A DNA stretch of 9,229 bases, taken from positions 1 to 9,229 of the forward strand of contig JAJXSZ010000107.1 in assembly GCA_021784255.1 (NCBI GenBank), written 5' to 3'. Under the pieces are notes generated by a model, which ran no database searches, was not told where the DNA came from, and saw only the letters and a list, made by a program, of their open reading frames with translations. This stretch comes from Pseudomonadota bacterium (GTDB lineage Bacteria; Pseudomonadota; Alphaproteobacteria; Acetobacterales; Acetobacteraceae). A program made the translations under genes and the position numbers. This document shows, one piece after another, positions 1 through 6,005 of this stretch (position 1 is the first letter of the stretch; every line of letters starts with the position of its first letter).

Positions 1-1
1 G

Positions 2-418
2 AAGCTCGCCGGCGTGCGCAGCCTCGGCGCGCATCCCGCCGACGCCGCCGAGGTGACGCTGCGCAAGGGCCGCTTCGGTCCCTATGCGCGCCACCACGAC
101 ATCGTCGCCAACCTGCCGCGCGGGGTGGCGATGGAGGACATGACGCTCGACGAGGCGGTGGCACTGCTGGCCGAAAAGGGCAAGGCGCTGAAGCCCAAGG
201 CGGCGAAGGGCGGCCGCGGCCCCCGCAAGAGCGTGGCGAAGAAACCCGCGGCCGCGAAGCCGCCGGCGGCGGCACAGGCGGCGGCGCCGGCCAGGCAGGA
301 GGCGAAGAAGAAACGGGCCAAGGCCAGGCCGGCTGCCAAGCCGGCCGCGCCAGCGGCCAAACCGAAAGGGCGGCCCGCGCGCCGCGCCGCCGCTGCGCCG
401 CCCGACGCCGCCGACTGA
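2..418 (+). CDS. topA: DNA topoisomerase I, C-terminal end (5' partial)
   Basis: This is the last 138 residues of type IA topoisomerase, which relaxes negatively supercoiled DNA in the cytoplasm. The catalytic core lies upstream of the window. What is visible is the final C-terminal repeat domain: an RSLGAHP stretch, then KGRFGPYARH, then a helix containing MTLDEAVALLAEK, the usual closing order of alphaproteobacterial TopA (C-terminal topoisomerase repeat family). From about base 200 onward the protein becomes a low-complexity Lys/Ala/Pro tail of roughly 70 residues ending in TGA; such basic tails are common on TopA and probably bind nucleic acid. The frame is open from base 2, so the gene starts outside. 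The rnr start lies 40 bp downstream in another frame, suggesting co-transcription. The identification is firm; the tail function is inference. Confidence 0.93.
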   Translation, partial: KLAGVRSLGAHPADAAEVTLRKGRFGPYARHHDIVANLPRGVAMEDMTLDEAVALLAEKGKALKPKAAKGGRGPRKSVAKKPAAAKPPAAAQAAAPARQEAKKKRAKARPAAKPAAPAAKPKGRPARRAAAAPPDAAD

Positions 419-458
419 CCCGGCGCGTCCGCGGTTCGGCAAGCCGGCGCGCGAACGG

Positions 459-2393
459 ATGGCGCGTGAGCGGATGGGGCGGCGCACGCCGCGCGAACGC
501 CCCGACACCCTGATCGGCGTGCGTCGCGGCCGCGCGCTGGAGCCGGTGGACCGGCGCGTCGGCGGCAGCTTCGAGATCGTCGCCGGCGATGCCGCCGATG
601 GCTCGCTGGTCCGCGCCGAGGTGCTGCGCCAGACGCGTTGGGGGCCGGTGCCGGTGCGTATCCTCGAGGATCTCGGCCCCGCCGAGGGCCTGCGCGCGGC
701 CAGCCGCATGGCCCTCGCGCTGCACGCGATCCCCACCGCGATCCCGCCGGCGGCCGAGGCCGAGGCGGTGCGCGCGCGCGGCGTGCGGCCCGGCGGCGGG
801 CGCGAGGACCTGCGCGACCTGGCCCTCGTCACCATCGACGGCGAGGACGCGCGCGACTTCGACGACGCGGTCTTCGCCGAGCCGACGCTCACGGGCCATC
901 GCCTGGTGGTCGCCATCGCCGATGTCGCGCACTACGTCCGCGCCGGCTCGGCGCTCGACGCCATGGCACGCGAGCGCGGCAACTCGGTCTATTTCCCCGA
1001 CCTGGTCGTGCCGATGCTGCCCGAGGCGCTGTCCAATCACTGGTGCAGCCTGCGCCCGGACGAAGCGCGCTTCTGCCTGTTCGTTGAAATGACCATCGAT
1101 GCCGGGGGCCGCAAGACCGGCCATCGTTTCGGTCGCGGCATCATGAAGAGCCACGCCCGCCTCACCTACGAGGCGGCGCAGCGCCTCGCCGTTGCCGGCG
1201 CCGATGCGCGGGTCGGCGCGCTGTTCGCGGCCTGGCGGGCGCTCGATCAGGCGCGCGAGCAGCGCGGCGCACTCGACCTCGACCTGCCGGAACGCGAGGC
1301 GCTGATGGCCGAGGATGGCGGCGTGCTCGAGGTCCGCCATCGCGAGCGTCTCGATTCGCACCGCGTCATCGAGGCCTTCATGGTGCTGGCCAACGTCGCC
1401 GCCGCCGAGGAGCTGACCGCCCGCCGCGCGCCCTGCGTCTTTCGCATCCACGCGCCGCCCTCGCCCGAGAAGCTCGACACGCTGCGCGGCGTGCTCAAGA
1501 GCTTCGCGATCGCGCTGCCCGCCGGCAACCGCCTGCAGCCGCGCGACCTCGACCGCGCGCTGCACCGCGCCGCCAGCCTGCCCGAGTCGCCGCTGATCCA
1601 CGAGACGATGCTGCGTAGCCTCTCGCGCGCCGAATACGCGGTCGAGAACATCGGCCATTTCGGCCTCGCACTGGCCGCCTACGCGCATTTCACCTCGCCG
1701 ATCCGCCGCTACGCCGACCTGCTCGTGCACCGCGCGCTGATCGCGGCCCTCGGCCTCGGGCAGGACGGCGAGGCGGCGGGCGCGGCCTGGGACGAGATCG
1801 CGAGCCACATCACGCTGACCGAGCGCCGCGCCGCGCTGGCCGAGCGCGACGCCATGGACCGCCTGCTTGCGGCTTATCTGTCACAGTCGGTCGGCGCCGT
1901 GTTCGCGGCGCGGATTTCCGGCGTGACGCGCGCGGGGATTTTCGTCACACTCGCAACCAACGGCGCCAGCGGATTGATTCCCGTGTCCACTCTTCCGCAC
2001 GATCACTATCGTCTCGACGAAGCCACGCAGAGTCTCGTGGGGCAGCGCAGCAGGCGCCGCCTGCGTCTCGCCGACCGGCTCGACGTGGTGCTGGTGCAGG
2101 CGGTCCCGCTGACCGGCAGCCTCACCTTCATGCTCGCCGCGCCGGCCAGCGAGCGGCTCCGCGCCGCCGCTTCCGCCACCGACCACAACGCGCCGGAACC
2201 GGCGCCGGAGGGCCCCGGGGCCGCGCGACACGGTGTCGGCAAGCCGCGTTTCGGCAAATCGCGTTTCGGCAAATCGCGCGCCGCCAAGCTGCGTGCCGGC
2301 ACGCTGGACGACGGCAAGCTGGGCGATGGCAAGCTGGGCGACGGCAAGCCGCCGGCGGGCAGACCGGGGGGGCGACGACGCCGCCCTTCGTGA
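459..2393 (+). CDS. rnr: Ribonuclease R (RNB-family 3'-5' exoribonuclease), short N-terminus
   Basis: This 644-residue protein is a processive 3'-5' exoribonuclease that degrades structured RNA in the cytoplasm. The RNB domain spans about residues 118-430. The metal-binding motif TIDGEDARDFDDAV (125-138) supplies Asp127, Asp133, Asp135 and Asp136, matching the four-aspartate spacing of RNase II/R. The second signature HFTSPIRRYADLLVHR lies at 410-425. An S1 RNA-binding domain follows (about 478-560), then a basic tail with pentad repeats. Before RNB there is only one partial cold-shock-like segment (about 15-95, containing LIGVRRGRALEPVDRR). The N-terminal helix-turn-helix and first cold-shock domain usual for RNase R are absent, and most family members are 100 or more residues longer. 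ATG 459 is the first usable start: upstream in this frame there is a stop at 189-191 and no ATG, GTG or TTG after it. The Shine-Dalgarno match is poor, and an alternative ATG sits at 474. It follows topA and overlaps the next gene by 4 bp. Confidence 0.92.
   Translation: MARERMGRRTPRERPDTLIGVRRGRALEPVDRRVGGSFEIVAGDAADGSLVRAEVLRQTRWGPVPVRILEDLGPAEGLRAASRMALALHAIPTAIPPAAEAEAVRARGVRPGGGREDLRDLALVTIDGEDARDFDDAVFAEPTLTGHRLVVAIADVAHYVRAGSALDAMARERGNSVYFPDLVVPMLPEALSNHWCSLRPDEARFCLFVEMTIDAGGRKTGHRFGRGIMKSHARLTYEAAQRLAVAGADARVGALFAAWRALDQAREQRGALDLDLPEREALMAEDGGVLEVRHRERLDSHRVIEAFMVLANVAAAEELTARRAPCVFRIHAPPSPEKLDTLRGVLKSFAIALPAGNRLQPRDLDRALHRAASLPESPLIHETMLRSLSRAEYAVENIGHFGLALAAYAHFTSPIRRYADLLVHRALIAALGLGQDGEAAGAAWDEIASHITLTERRAALAERDAMDRLLAAYLSQSVGAVFAARISGVTRAGIFVTLATNGASGLIPVSTLPHDHYRLDEATQSLVGQRSRRRLRLADRLDVVLVQAVPLTGSLTFMLAAPASERLRAAASATDHNAPEPAPEGPGAARHGVGKPRFGKSRFGKSRAAKLRAGTLDDGKLGDGKLGDGKPPAGRPGGRRRRPS
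2235..2354 (+). repeat. 15-bp tandem repeat coding a basic pentapeptide tail in RNase R
   Basis: Eight consecutive 15-bp units encode residues 593-632 of RNase R: VGKPR, FGKSR, FGKSR, AAKLR, AGTLD, DGKLG, DGKLG, DGKPP. Units two and three (2247-2261 and 2262-2276) are identical at DNA level. Units starting at 2310 and 2325 differ by one base, and the unit at 2340 is a further near copy. The middle units are degenerate. The array keeps the reading frame and lies beyond the S1 domain, so it makes a Gly/Lys-rich, positively charged tail. Expansion or contraction by whole units would stay in frame. Basic C-terminal tails are common in RNase R; this repeat form is seen directly here, and any RNA-binding role is inference. 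Confidence 0.85.
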
Positions 2394-3976
2394 AGCTCGC
2401 CCGGCTGCTGACCCCATGGCTGATCGTGCTGGGGTTGCTCGCCATCGCCTTGCCGCTGACGAGCCACGCCGAGCCCTTCACGCAGGTGCAGGAACTCGAT
2501 GCCGGACGCATCGCCGCGGTGACCACGGCGGCCCTGGTGTTCATTCCACCGCGCAGCCTGTTCGCGACCTCGGCAGCGGGACTCGCGATGTGGGGGCTGC
2601 GCGGGCTCTCCGCGCTCGACCCGCGCCTGGTCGCGAAGCTCACGGGTAAGCCCGGCGACGGGCGGGTGGAACTGAACTTCGCCCGCCGCCGGCTGCTCGC
2701 CTATGCGGCGCCCGCCAGCGCCGACGCCGTCGGCTGGGGCCGCGCCATCGCCGCGATGACCGGCAGCGCGTGGAAGGTCTCGGCACGCATCCGCGCGGCC
2801 CATACGGGGGGCATCCTGGCCAGCATCTTCGACGAGATGTTCGCGCATTTCGACGCCTACACGCGCTACGTCCCGCCCGCCGTCGCGCAGCGCGACCGGG
2901 TGGCGCGCGGCAGCCGCGCCGGCCCGGGACTCGACGTCGCCGAGCGCGGCGGCGCGTTCGTGGTGGTGCGGCTGGACCCGCAGGGCCCGGCGGCCGGGGC
3001 TGGCGTGCGTCTCGGCGACGTGCTGCTGGCCATCGACGACCAGTCGATCCAGGGTGCGGATGTCGCCGCGGTGCACGCGCTGCTCGCCGGGCCGCGCGAC
3101 AGCACCGTGGTGCTCACCGTGCGCGCCAAGGACGGCCCTGAACGCACGCTCATCGTCGGCCGCTCCTCGGCGCCGCCGGCCACCGTGTTCTCGCACCGGC
3201 AGGGACCGTTCCTGCTGCTGCGCATCCAGGGCTTCGCCGACGACACCGCCACGCGGCTGTCGCAGGAGCTGATCCGCGCCCTGGCCAGCGCGCATCCGCC
3301 CCGCGGCATCGTGCTCGACCTGCGCGGCAACCGTGGCGGCGTGCTGGCGAGCGCGGTGGACGCGGCGGCGGCGCTGATCGGGCGCGGCGTCGTCGCGCGC
3401 ACCGACGGGCGGGCGCCGGGAGCGCGACGCATCCTGCGCGCCAATGGCCGCGACCTCGCGCACGGCCTGCCGGTCGCGGTGCTGGTCGACGGCAACACCG
3501 CGAGCGCGGCGGAAGTCTTCGCCGCCGCCCTCGCCGACGACCGCCGCGCGGTGGTGATCGGCACCGCCACGCTCGGCAAGGGCCTGGTGCAGACGGTCGC
3601 GCGCATGCCCGATGGCGGCGAGCTCTTCCTCACCTGGAGTCGCATCCTGGCGCCTCGAGGCTGGCCGCTGCAGGACCTCGGCGTGGTGCCGCAGATCTGC
3701 ACCAGCCTCGGCCGGAGCGCGATCGCGCGCCAGCTCGCGGCGCTGCGCCAGGGCACCGACGCGATGCTGGATAGCGCCATGGCTGCCCGCGCCGCGCGCG
3801 CGCCGCTGGCGCCGTTGCAGGCGCTCGCGCTGCGCGCGCCCTGCCCGGCCGCGGCCGGTGGCGGCGGCGATGTCGCGGCGGCCACCGAGCTGCTCACCGA
3901 CCTTCCCGCCTACCGGGCGGCCCTGCTGCCGCCGCAACCGCCGCCGGCGCCGCATCCCGGCCAACCGCATCCTTGA
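2390..3976 (+). CDS. Exported S41-family (C-terminal processing) serine protease with PDZ domain
   Basis: This 528-residue protease is predicted to act in the periplasm. Residues 1-27 look like a Sec signal peptide: basic start MKLAR, a hydrophobic core, and an SHA cleavage site before Glu28. Residues 28-175 contain a helical region (LASIFDEMFAHFDAYTRYVPP) typical of the start of the CtpA-type fold. A PDZ domain covers about 178-256, with the ligand-loop stretch AGVRLGDVLLAIDDQSI. The peptidase S41 core covers about 268-435. The catalytic dyad is Ser372 in GNTASAAEVF and Lys397 in TLGKGLVQ; the 25-residue spacing equals that of the Prc/CtpA family. After about 440 there is an Ala/Pro-rich tail with no recognised domain. 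The GTG start overlaps the rnr stop as GTGA, a typical translational-coupling arrangement, and it places the signal peptide correctly. No close Shine-Dalgarno is seen. Which member of the CtpA group this is, and its substrates, cannot be told. Confidence 0.88.
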   Translation: MKLARLLTPWLIVLGLLAIALPLTSHAEPFTQVQELDAGRIAAVTTAALVFIPPRSLFATSAAGLAMWGLRGLSALDPRLVAKLTGKPGDGRVELNFARRRLLAYAAPASADAVGWGRAIAAMTGSAWKVSARIRAAHTGGILASIFDEMFAHFDAYTRYVPPAVAQRDRVARGSRAGPGLDVAERGGAFVVVRLDPQGPAAGAGVRLGDVLLAIDDQSIQGADVAAVHALLAGPRDSTVVLTVRAKDGPERTLIVGRSSAPPATVFSHRQGPFLLLRIQGFADDTATRLSQELIRALASAHPPRGIVLDLRGNRGGVLASAVDAAAALIGRGVVARTDGRAPGARRILRANGRDLAHGLPVAVLVDGNTASAAEVFAAALADDRRAVVIGTATLGKGLVQTVARMPDGGELFLTWSRILAPRGWPLQDLGVVPQICTSLGRSAIARQLAALRQGTDAMLDSAMAARAARAPLAPLQALALRAPCPAAAGGGGDVAAATELLTDLPAYRAALLPPQPPPAPHPGQPHP

Positions 3977-4051
3977 CTTGTCGGCGCCGGTGCCGCATGG
4001 ACCGCGGCTCACGCCCGCAGGGCACCTCCAGGACAGTCCGGATTTCAGGCC

Positions 4052-4219
4052 ATGGCCAAGAGCAACACCGTGCAGATCAAGCTGGTCTCCAGCGAAGATA
4101 CCGGCTTCTTCTACGTCACCAAGAAGAACGCCCGGACCAAGACCGGCAAGATGGAGCTGCGCAAGTACGATCCCGTCGCGCGCAAGCACGTCATGTTCAA
4201 GGAAGCCAAGATCAAGTAG
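4052..4219 (+). CDS. rpmG: 50S ribosomal protein L33
   Basis: This 55-residue protein of the large ribosomal subunit begins MAKSNTVQIKLVSSEDTGFF and ends with the family's FKEAKIK. The YVTKKNARTKTGKMELRKYDP stretch is the standard L33 core. The length is normal for the family. It has none of the paired cysteines of the zinc-binding L33 version, so it is the zinc-independent type. It starts 75 bp after the S41 protease. A GGA at 4040-4042, 9 nt before the ATG, is the best but weak Shine-Dalgarno match. A TTGACT hexamer at 3973-3978 resembles a -35 box, but no good -10 lies 16-18 bp beyond, so whether the gene has its own promoter or is read through from upstream is open. The topA-rnr-rpmG grouping with pleD close by recurs in alphaproteobacteria, from recollection. 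Confidence 0.95.
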   Translation: MAKSNTVQIKLVSSEDTGFFYVTKKNARTKTGKMELRKYDPVARKHVMFKEAKIK

Positions 4220-4289
4220 CGCGCGGCCGCTCGCGCGGGGCCGTCAGCGCGAGGCCTGGCGCCGGCCGGAGCGGGAAACCCGGCCAGGC
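4220..4289 (+). terminator. GC-rich hairpins after rpmG, possible terminator
   Basis: Right after the rpmG stop, CGCGCG at 4220-4225 can pair with 4232-4237 across a 6-nt loop. Further on, GCCTGGC at 4254-4260 is perfectly complementary to 4283-4289, with a smaller CGGG/CCCG stem (4272-4275 with 4279-4282) inside. These sit between convergent genes, where terminators are expected. There is no clear T-run on either side (only ATTCCAT at 4291-4297 on the plus strand), so a classic intrinsic terminator is not established. The hairpins could be part of a Rho-dependent end or only reflect high GC. Confidence 0.35.
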
Positions 4290-4316
4290 GATTCCATCTG
4301 ACCGGGCATTGCTCTA
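4269..4316 (+). repeat. Copy A of an imperfect repeat flanking pleD
   Basis: By eye, this 48-bp stretch aligns without gaps to the reverse complement of 5958-6005 with about 35 of 48 matches. The strongest part is 4281-4300, where 18 of 20 bases agree: CGGCCAG, two mismatches, then GATTCCATCTG. The 11-bp identical block is less GC-rich than its surroundings, so a chance match is less likely. The copy lies downstream of both rpmG and pleD. The two copies face each other across pleD. It may be a dispersed intergenic repeat family or an old duplication of a gene end; the sequence alone cannot decide. Confidence 0.5.
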
Positions 4317-4337
4317 ACTGACCGGGCGTTGCGCTTA
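4298..4337 (+). repeat. 20-bp direct tandem repeat at the pleD 3' end
   Basis: Two adjacent 20-bp units, 4298-4317 and 4318-4337, share 17 of 20 bases and begin with CTGACCGGGC. The second unit runs into the pleD stop codon (4335-4337 on the minus strand), so the duplication may have replaced or extended the end of the pleD reading frame. No function is recognised. Confidence 0.6.
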
Positions 4338-5696
4338 GTCGGCGCCCACCTCGGCCGCCGTCTCGACGCGGTTGCGCCCGCCGCGCTTGGCCTCGTAGAG
4401 CGCGCCGTCAGCGGCGGCGATGAGCTGCTCGGCCGAGCCGCCCGCGGGATGCGTCGCGACGCCGAGGCTGATGGTCAGCGGATAGGGCGTCACGCCATCC
4501 GGCATGAACCCCATCGTCTCCACCGCCGCGCGCAGGCGTTCCGCGGCGGTCTGCGCCTCGGCCAGGCTCGCCCCAGGCATCACCACCGCGAATTCCTCGC
4601 CGCCGTAGCGCGCGACACTGTCCGCGAGCCGGACCCGCCCGCGCAGCGCCTCCGCCACCAGGCGCAGCGCGCGGTCGCCCACCGGATGGCCCCAGCGGTC
4701 GTTCACCGTCTTGAAGTGATCGACGTCGATCATCACCAGCGCCACCGTCGCGTCGCGTCCCGGCGCCAGCCGTGCCGCCAGGTCGCGCATCAGGTAGCGT
4801 TGGTTATAGAGCCCGGTCAGCGGGTCGATCAGCGCCAGCTCGAGGGCGTGGCCGAGGTCGTTGCGCAGCCGCTCCTGATAGACCCGCCGGCGGATCTGGT
4901 TGCGCGCCCGCGCCCGCAGCTCGTTGGGGTCGATCGGGCGCATCACCCAGTCATTGGCGCCCAGGTCGAAGCCGCGCAGGATCCGGTCCTTCTGCTCGGC
5001 CGCGGCGATCAGCAGCAGCGGGATGTCCTGCGTCGCGTCGCCCGCGCGCAGCCGCGAGGCGAGCCGCAGCGGGTCGTCGACCGTCATCGACAGGCTCAGC
5101 ACCACGAGGTCGAGTGGCAGCCCGGCGGCCAGCGACGACGCCTCGGCCTCGCTGCCGGCCCGCCCGGCGATGATCCCGTCGCGCGCCAGCACGTCCTGGA
5201 CCGCCAGCGCCGCCGCCGCGTCGTCGTCCACCACCAGCGCCCGCGCGCCGGCCACCGATGGCGGCACGAACTCCTCCTCGACGCCGCGCATCGGCGCGCT
5301 GCGGCTGCGCCACTCGTCGAGCAGGCGCTTGAGGCGCACCAGCGACTTCACCCGCGCGAGCAGGGTCTCGAAATCCACCGGCTTGGTCAGGAAATCGTCC
5401 GCCCCGGCCTCGAGCCCGGCGATGCGCTCGCCGGCCTCCTGCAGCGCCGTCACCATCACCACCGGGATGTGGCGAGTCGCGGTCCCGCCCTTGATGCGCC
5501 GGCAGACCTCGTAGCCGTCCATGTCCGGCATCATCACGTCGAGCAGCACCAGGTCCGGCTGCCAGGCCCGCGCCGCCGCCAGCGCGTCGGCGCCGCAGGG
5601 CGCGGTGCGGACGTCGTAATATTCCTGCCCCAGCCGCGCCTCGAGCAGGCGGGCGTTGGCGGCGACGTCATCCACGACGAGAATCCGAGCCGTCAT
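4335..5696 (-). CDS. pleD: PleD-type response regulator, diguanylate cyclase
   Basis: This 453-residue cytoplasmic protein makes cyclic-di-GMP from two GTP when its receiver is phosphorylated. Domain order is REC (about 1-122), a second REC-like adaptor (about 152-272), GGDEF (about 285-448), as in Caulobacter PleD. REC1 keeps Asp9/Asp10, the phospho-acceptor Asp53 in LLDVMMPDMDG, Thr83 and Lys105. REC2 has lost the acceptor (Ser201 in LVVLSLSM), as expected for the dimer-forming adaptor. The cyclase has metal-site MIDVDHFK (Asp324), GGEEF at 365-369, and the RxxD product-inhibition site RLAD at 356-359, five residues before, so activity and feedback control look intact. I chose ATG at 5696, giving MTARILVVDD, which matches the family N-terminus; an upstream ATG at 5756 would add 20 unconserved residues. 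A GGGAG lies about 12 nt before the start, rather far. No divK gene precedes it here, unlike several relatives. The role is probably motility, surface attachment or cell-cycle polarity, by family knowledge. Confidence 0.95.
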   Translation of the reverse strand: MTARILVVDDVAANARLLEARLGQEYYDVRTAPCGADALAAARAWQPDLVLLDVMMPDMDGYEVCRRIKGGTATRHIPVVMVTALQEAGERIAGLEAGADDFLTKPVDFETLLARVKSLVRLKRLLDEWRSRSAPMRGVEEEFVPPSVAGARALVVDDDAAAALAVQDVLARDGIIAGRAGSEAEASSLAAGLPLDLVVLSLSMTVDDPLRLASRLRAGDATQDIPLLLIAAAEQKDRILRGFDLGANDWVMRPIDPNELRARARNQIRRRVYQERLRNDLGHALELALIDPLTGLYNQRYLMRDLAARLAPGRDATVALVMIDVDHFKTVNDRWGHPVGDRALRLVAEALRGRVRLADSVARYGGEEFAVVMPGASLAEAQTAAERLRAAVETMGFMPDGVTPYPLTISLGVATHPAGGSAEQLIAAADGALYEAKRGGRNRVETAAEVGAD

Positions 5697-5820
5697 CGCG
5701 CGATGGCACTCCCGCTGCCTGTTTGCCGGACATCGGCGAAAAACGCCATCCGGCACTGCGTCCGCCCGGCTGACAGGGCCAACATCCTCTTCTCGTGCAC
5801 CAAACCAGCATATCGCTGCA

Positions 5821-5837
5821 ATGACTTACGAAGTCAT
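5821..5837. promoter_or_regulatory. Perfect 7-3-7 palindrome, candidate operator for pleD
   Basis: ATGACTT, a 3-base spacer ACG, then AAGTCAT form a perfect inverted repeat about 125 bp upstream of the chosen pleD start. It lies in a locally less GC-rich stretch and just upstream of a weak -10-like hexamer on the minus strand. The size and symmetry suit a dimeric DNA-binding regulator, but no particular family is recognised, and a small RNA hairpin is an alternative. Confidence 0.4.
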
Positions 5838-5860
5838 ACAGTTGCGTCGGGCCGCCGCCA

Positions 5861-5875
5861 CGACAAGTTTTGTCG
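5861..5875. promoter_or_regulatory. Second short palindrome upstream of pleD
   Basis: CGACAA, spacer GTT, then TTGTCG form a perfect 6-3-6 inverted repeat. Its centre is 39 bp from that of the 5821-5837 palindrome, close to four helical turns. The half-site differs from that of its neighbour, so the two need not bind the same protein. It could be an operator or a hairpin; function is unknown. Confidence 0.3.
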
Positions 5876-5957
5876 AGGCAGGCGCAGCGCCACCCGCGCT
5901 GGCCGGCGCGGTTGATGGGCCTGGTCGCGTGGGCGCGACGGGCGGGCCGGATCGCGC

Positions 5958-6005
5958 CAGAGCCAGATCCGACCAGATGGAATCAACTGGCCGGATGTCC
6001 TGCGC
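5958..6005 (-). repeat. Copy B of an imperfect repeat flanking pleD (inverted)
   Basis: Read on the minus strand, this segment matches 4269-4316 at about 35 of 48 positions, with its best core at 5974-5993 (18 of 20). It begins at the stop codon of the aminotransferase gene and runs downstream of it, so both copies lie 3' of a gene (rpmG for copy A, the aminotransferase here) in the same relative orientation. Together they bracket pleD as an inverted repeat about 1.7 kb apart. Confidence 0.5.

Larger units (their letters stand above)
5697..6004. other. Intergenic region upstream of pleD, no gene seen
   Basis: These 308 bp separate pleD from the aminotransferase stop. I see no convincing coding sequence: open frames across it have no recognisable product. 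It contains two perfect short palindromes (5821-5837 and 5861-5875), a 6-bp GC stem GTCGCG/CGCGAC with a 4-nt loop (5924-5939) lying beyond the aminotransferase end, and copy B of the pleD-flanking repeat (5958-6005). The part at 5780-5845 is markedly less GC-rich than the genes and is the likeliest place for the pleD promoter. On the minus strand, TATGCT (complement of 5808-5813) could serve as a weak -10 box, but no good -35 box accompanies it. Confidence 0.6.

Noticed and set aside
206..412. The Lys/Ala/Pro-rich stretch as a separate histone-like gene
   Set aside because: It is in frame and continuous with the topA C-terminal domain, and basic low-complexity tails of this kind are common on TopA.
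3973..4001. TTGACT as the -35 box of an rpmG promoter
   Set aside because: The hexamer is good, but no acceptable -10 sequence lies at 16-18 bp spacing, so I did not list it as a promoter.
2006..4189. A 727-codon open frame on the minus strand across rnr, the S41 protease and rpmG
   Set aside because: It is antisense to three well-supported genes, has a low-complexity Arg/Gly/Ala/Asp/His composition typical of high-GC antisense frames, and shows no recognisable domain.
5697..5756. A longer pleD start at the ATG at 5756
   Set aside because: The added 20 residues are not family-like, while MTARILVVDD matches the known PleD beginning exactly in position and places the phospho-acceptor at Asp53.
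4329..5915. A 528-codon plus-strand frame opposite pleD
   Set aside because: It is a shadow of pleD, whose receiver and GGEEF motifs on the minus strand are unambiguous.
5924..5939. GTCGCG/CGCGAC hairpin as an intrinsic terminator of the aminotransferase gene
   Set aside because: The stem is perfect but short, lies about 65 bp past the stop, and has no T-run on the minus strand; in such GC-rich DNA it can arise by chance.
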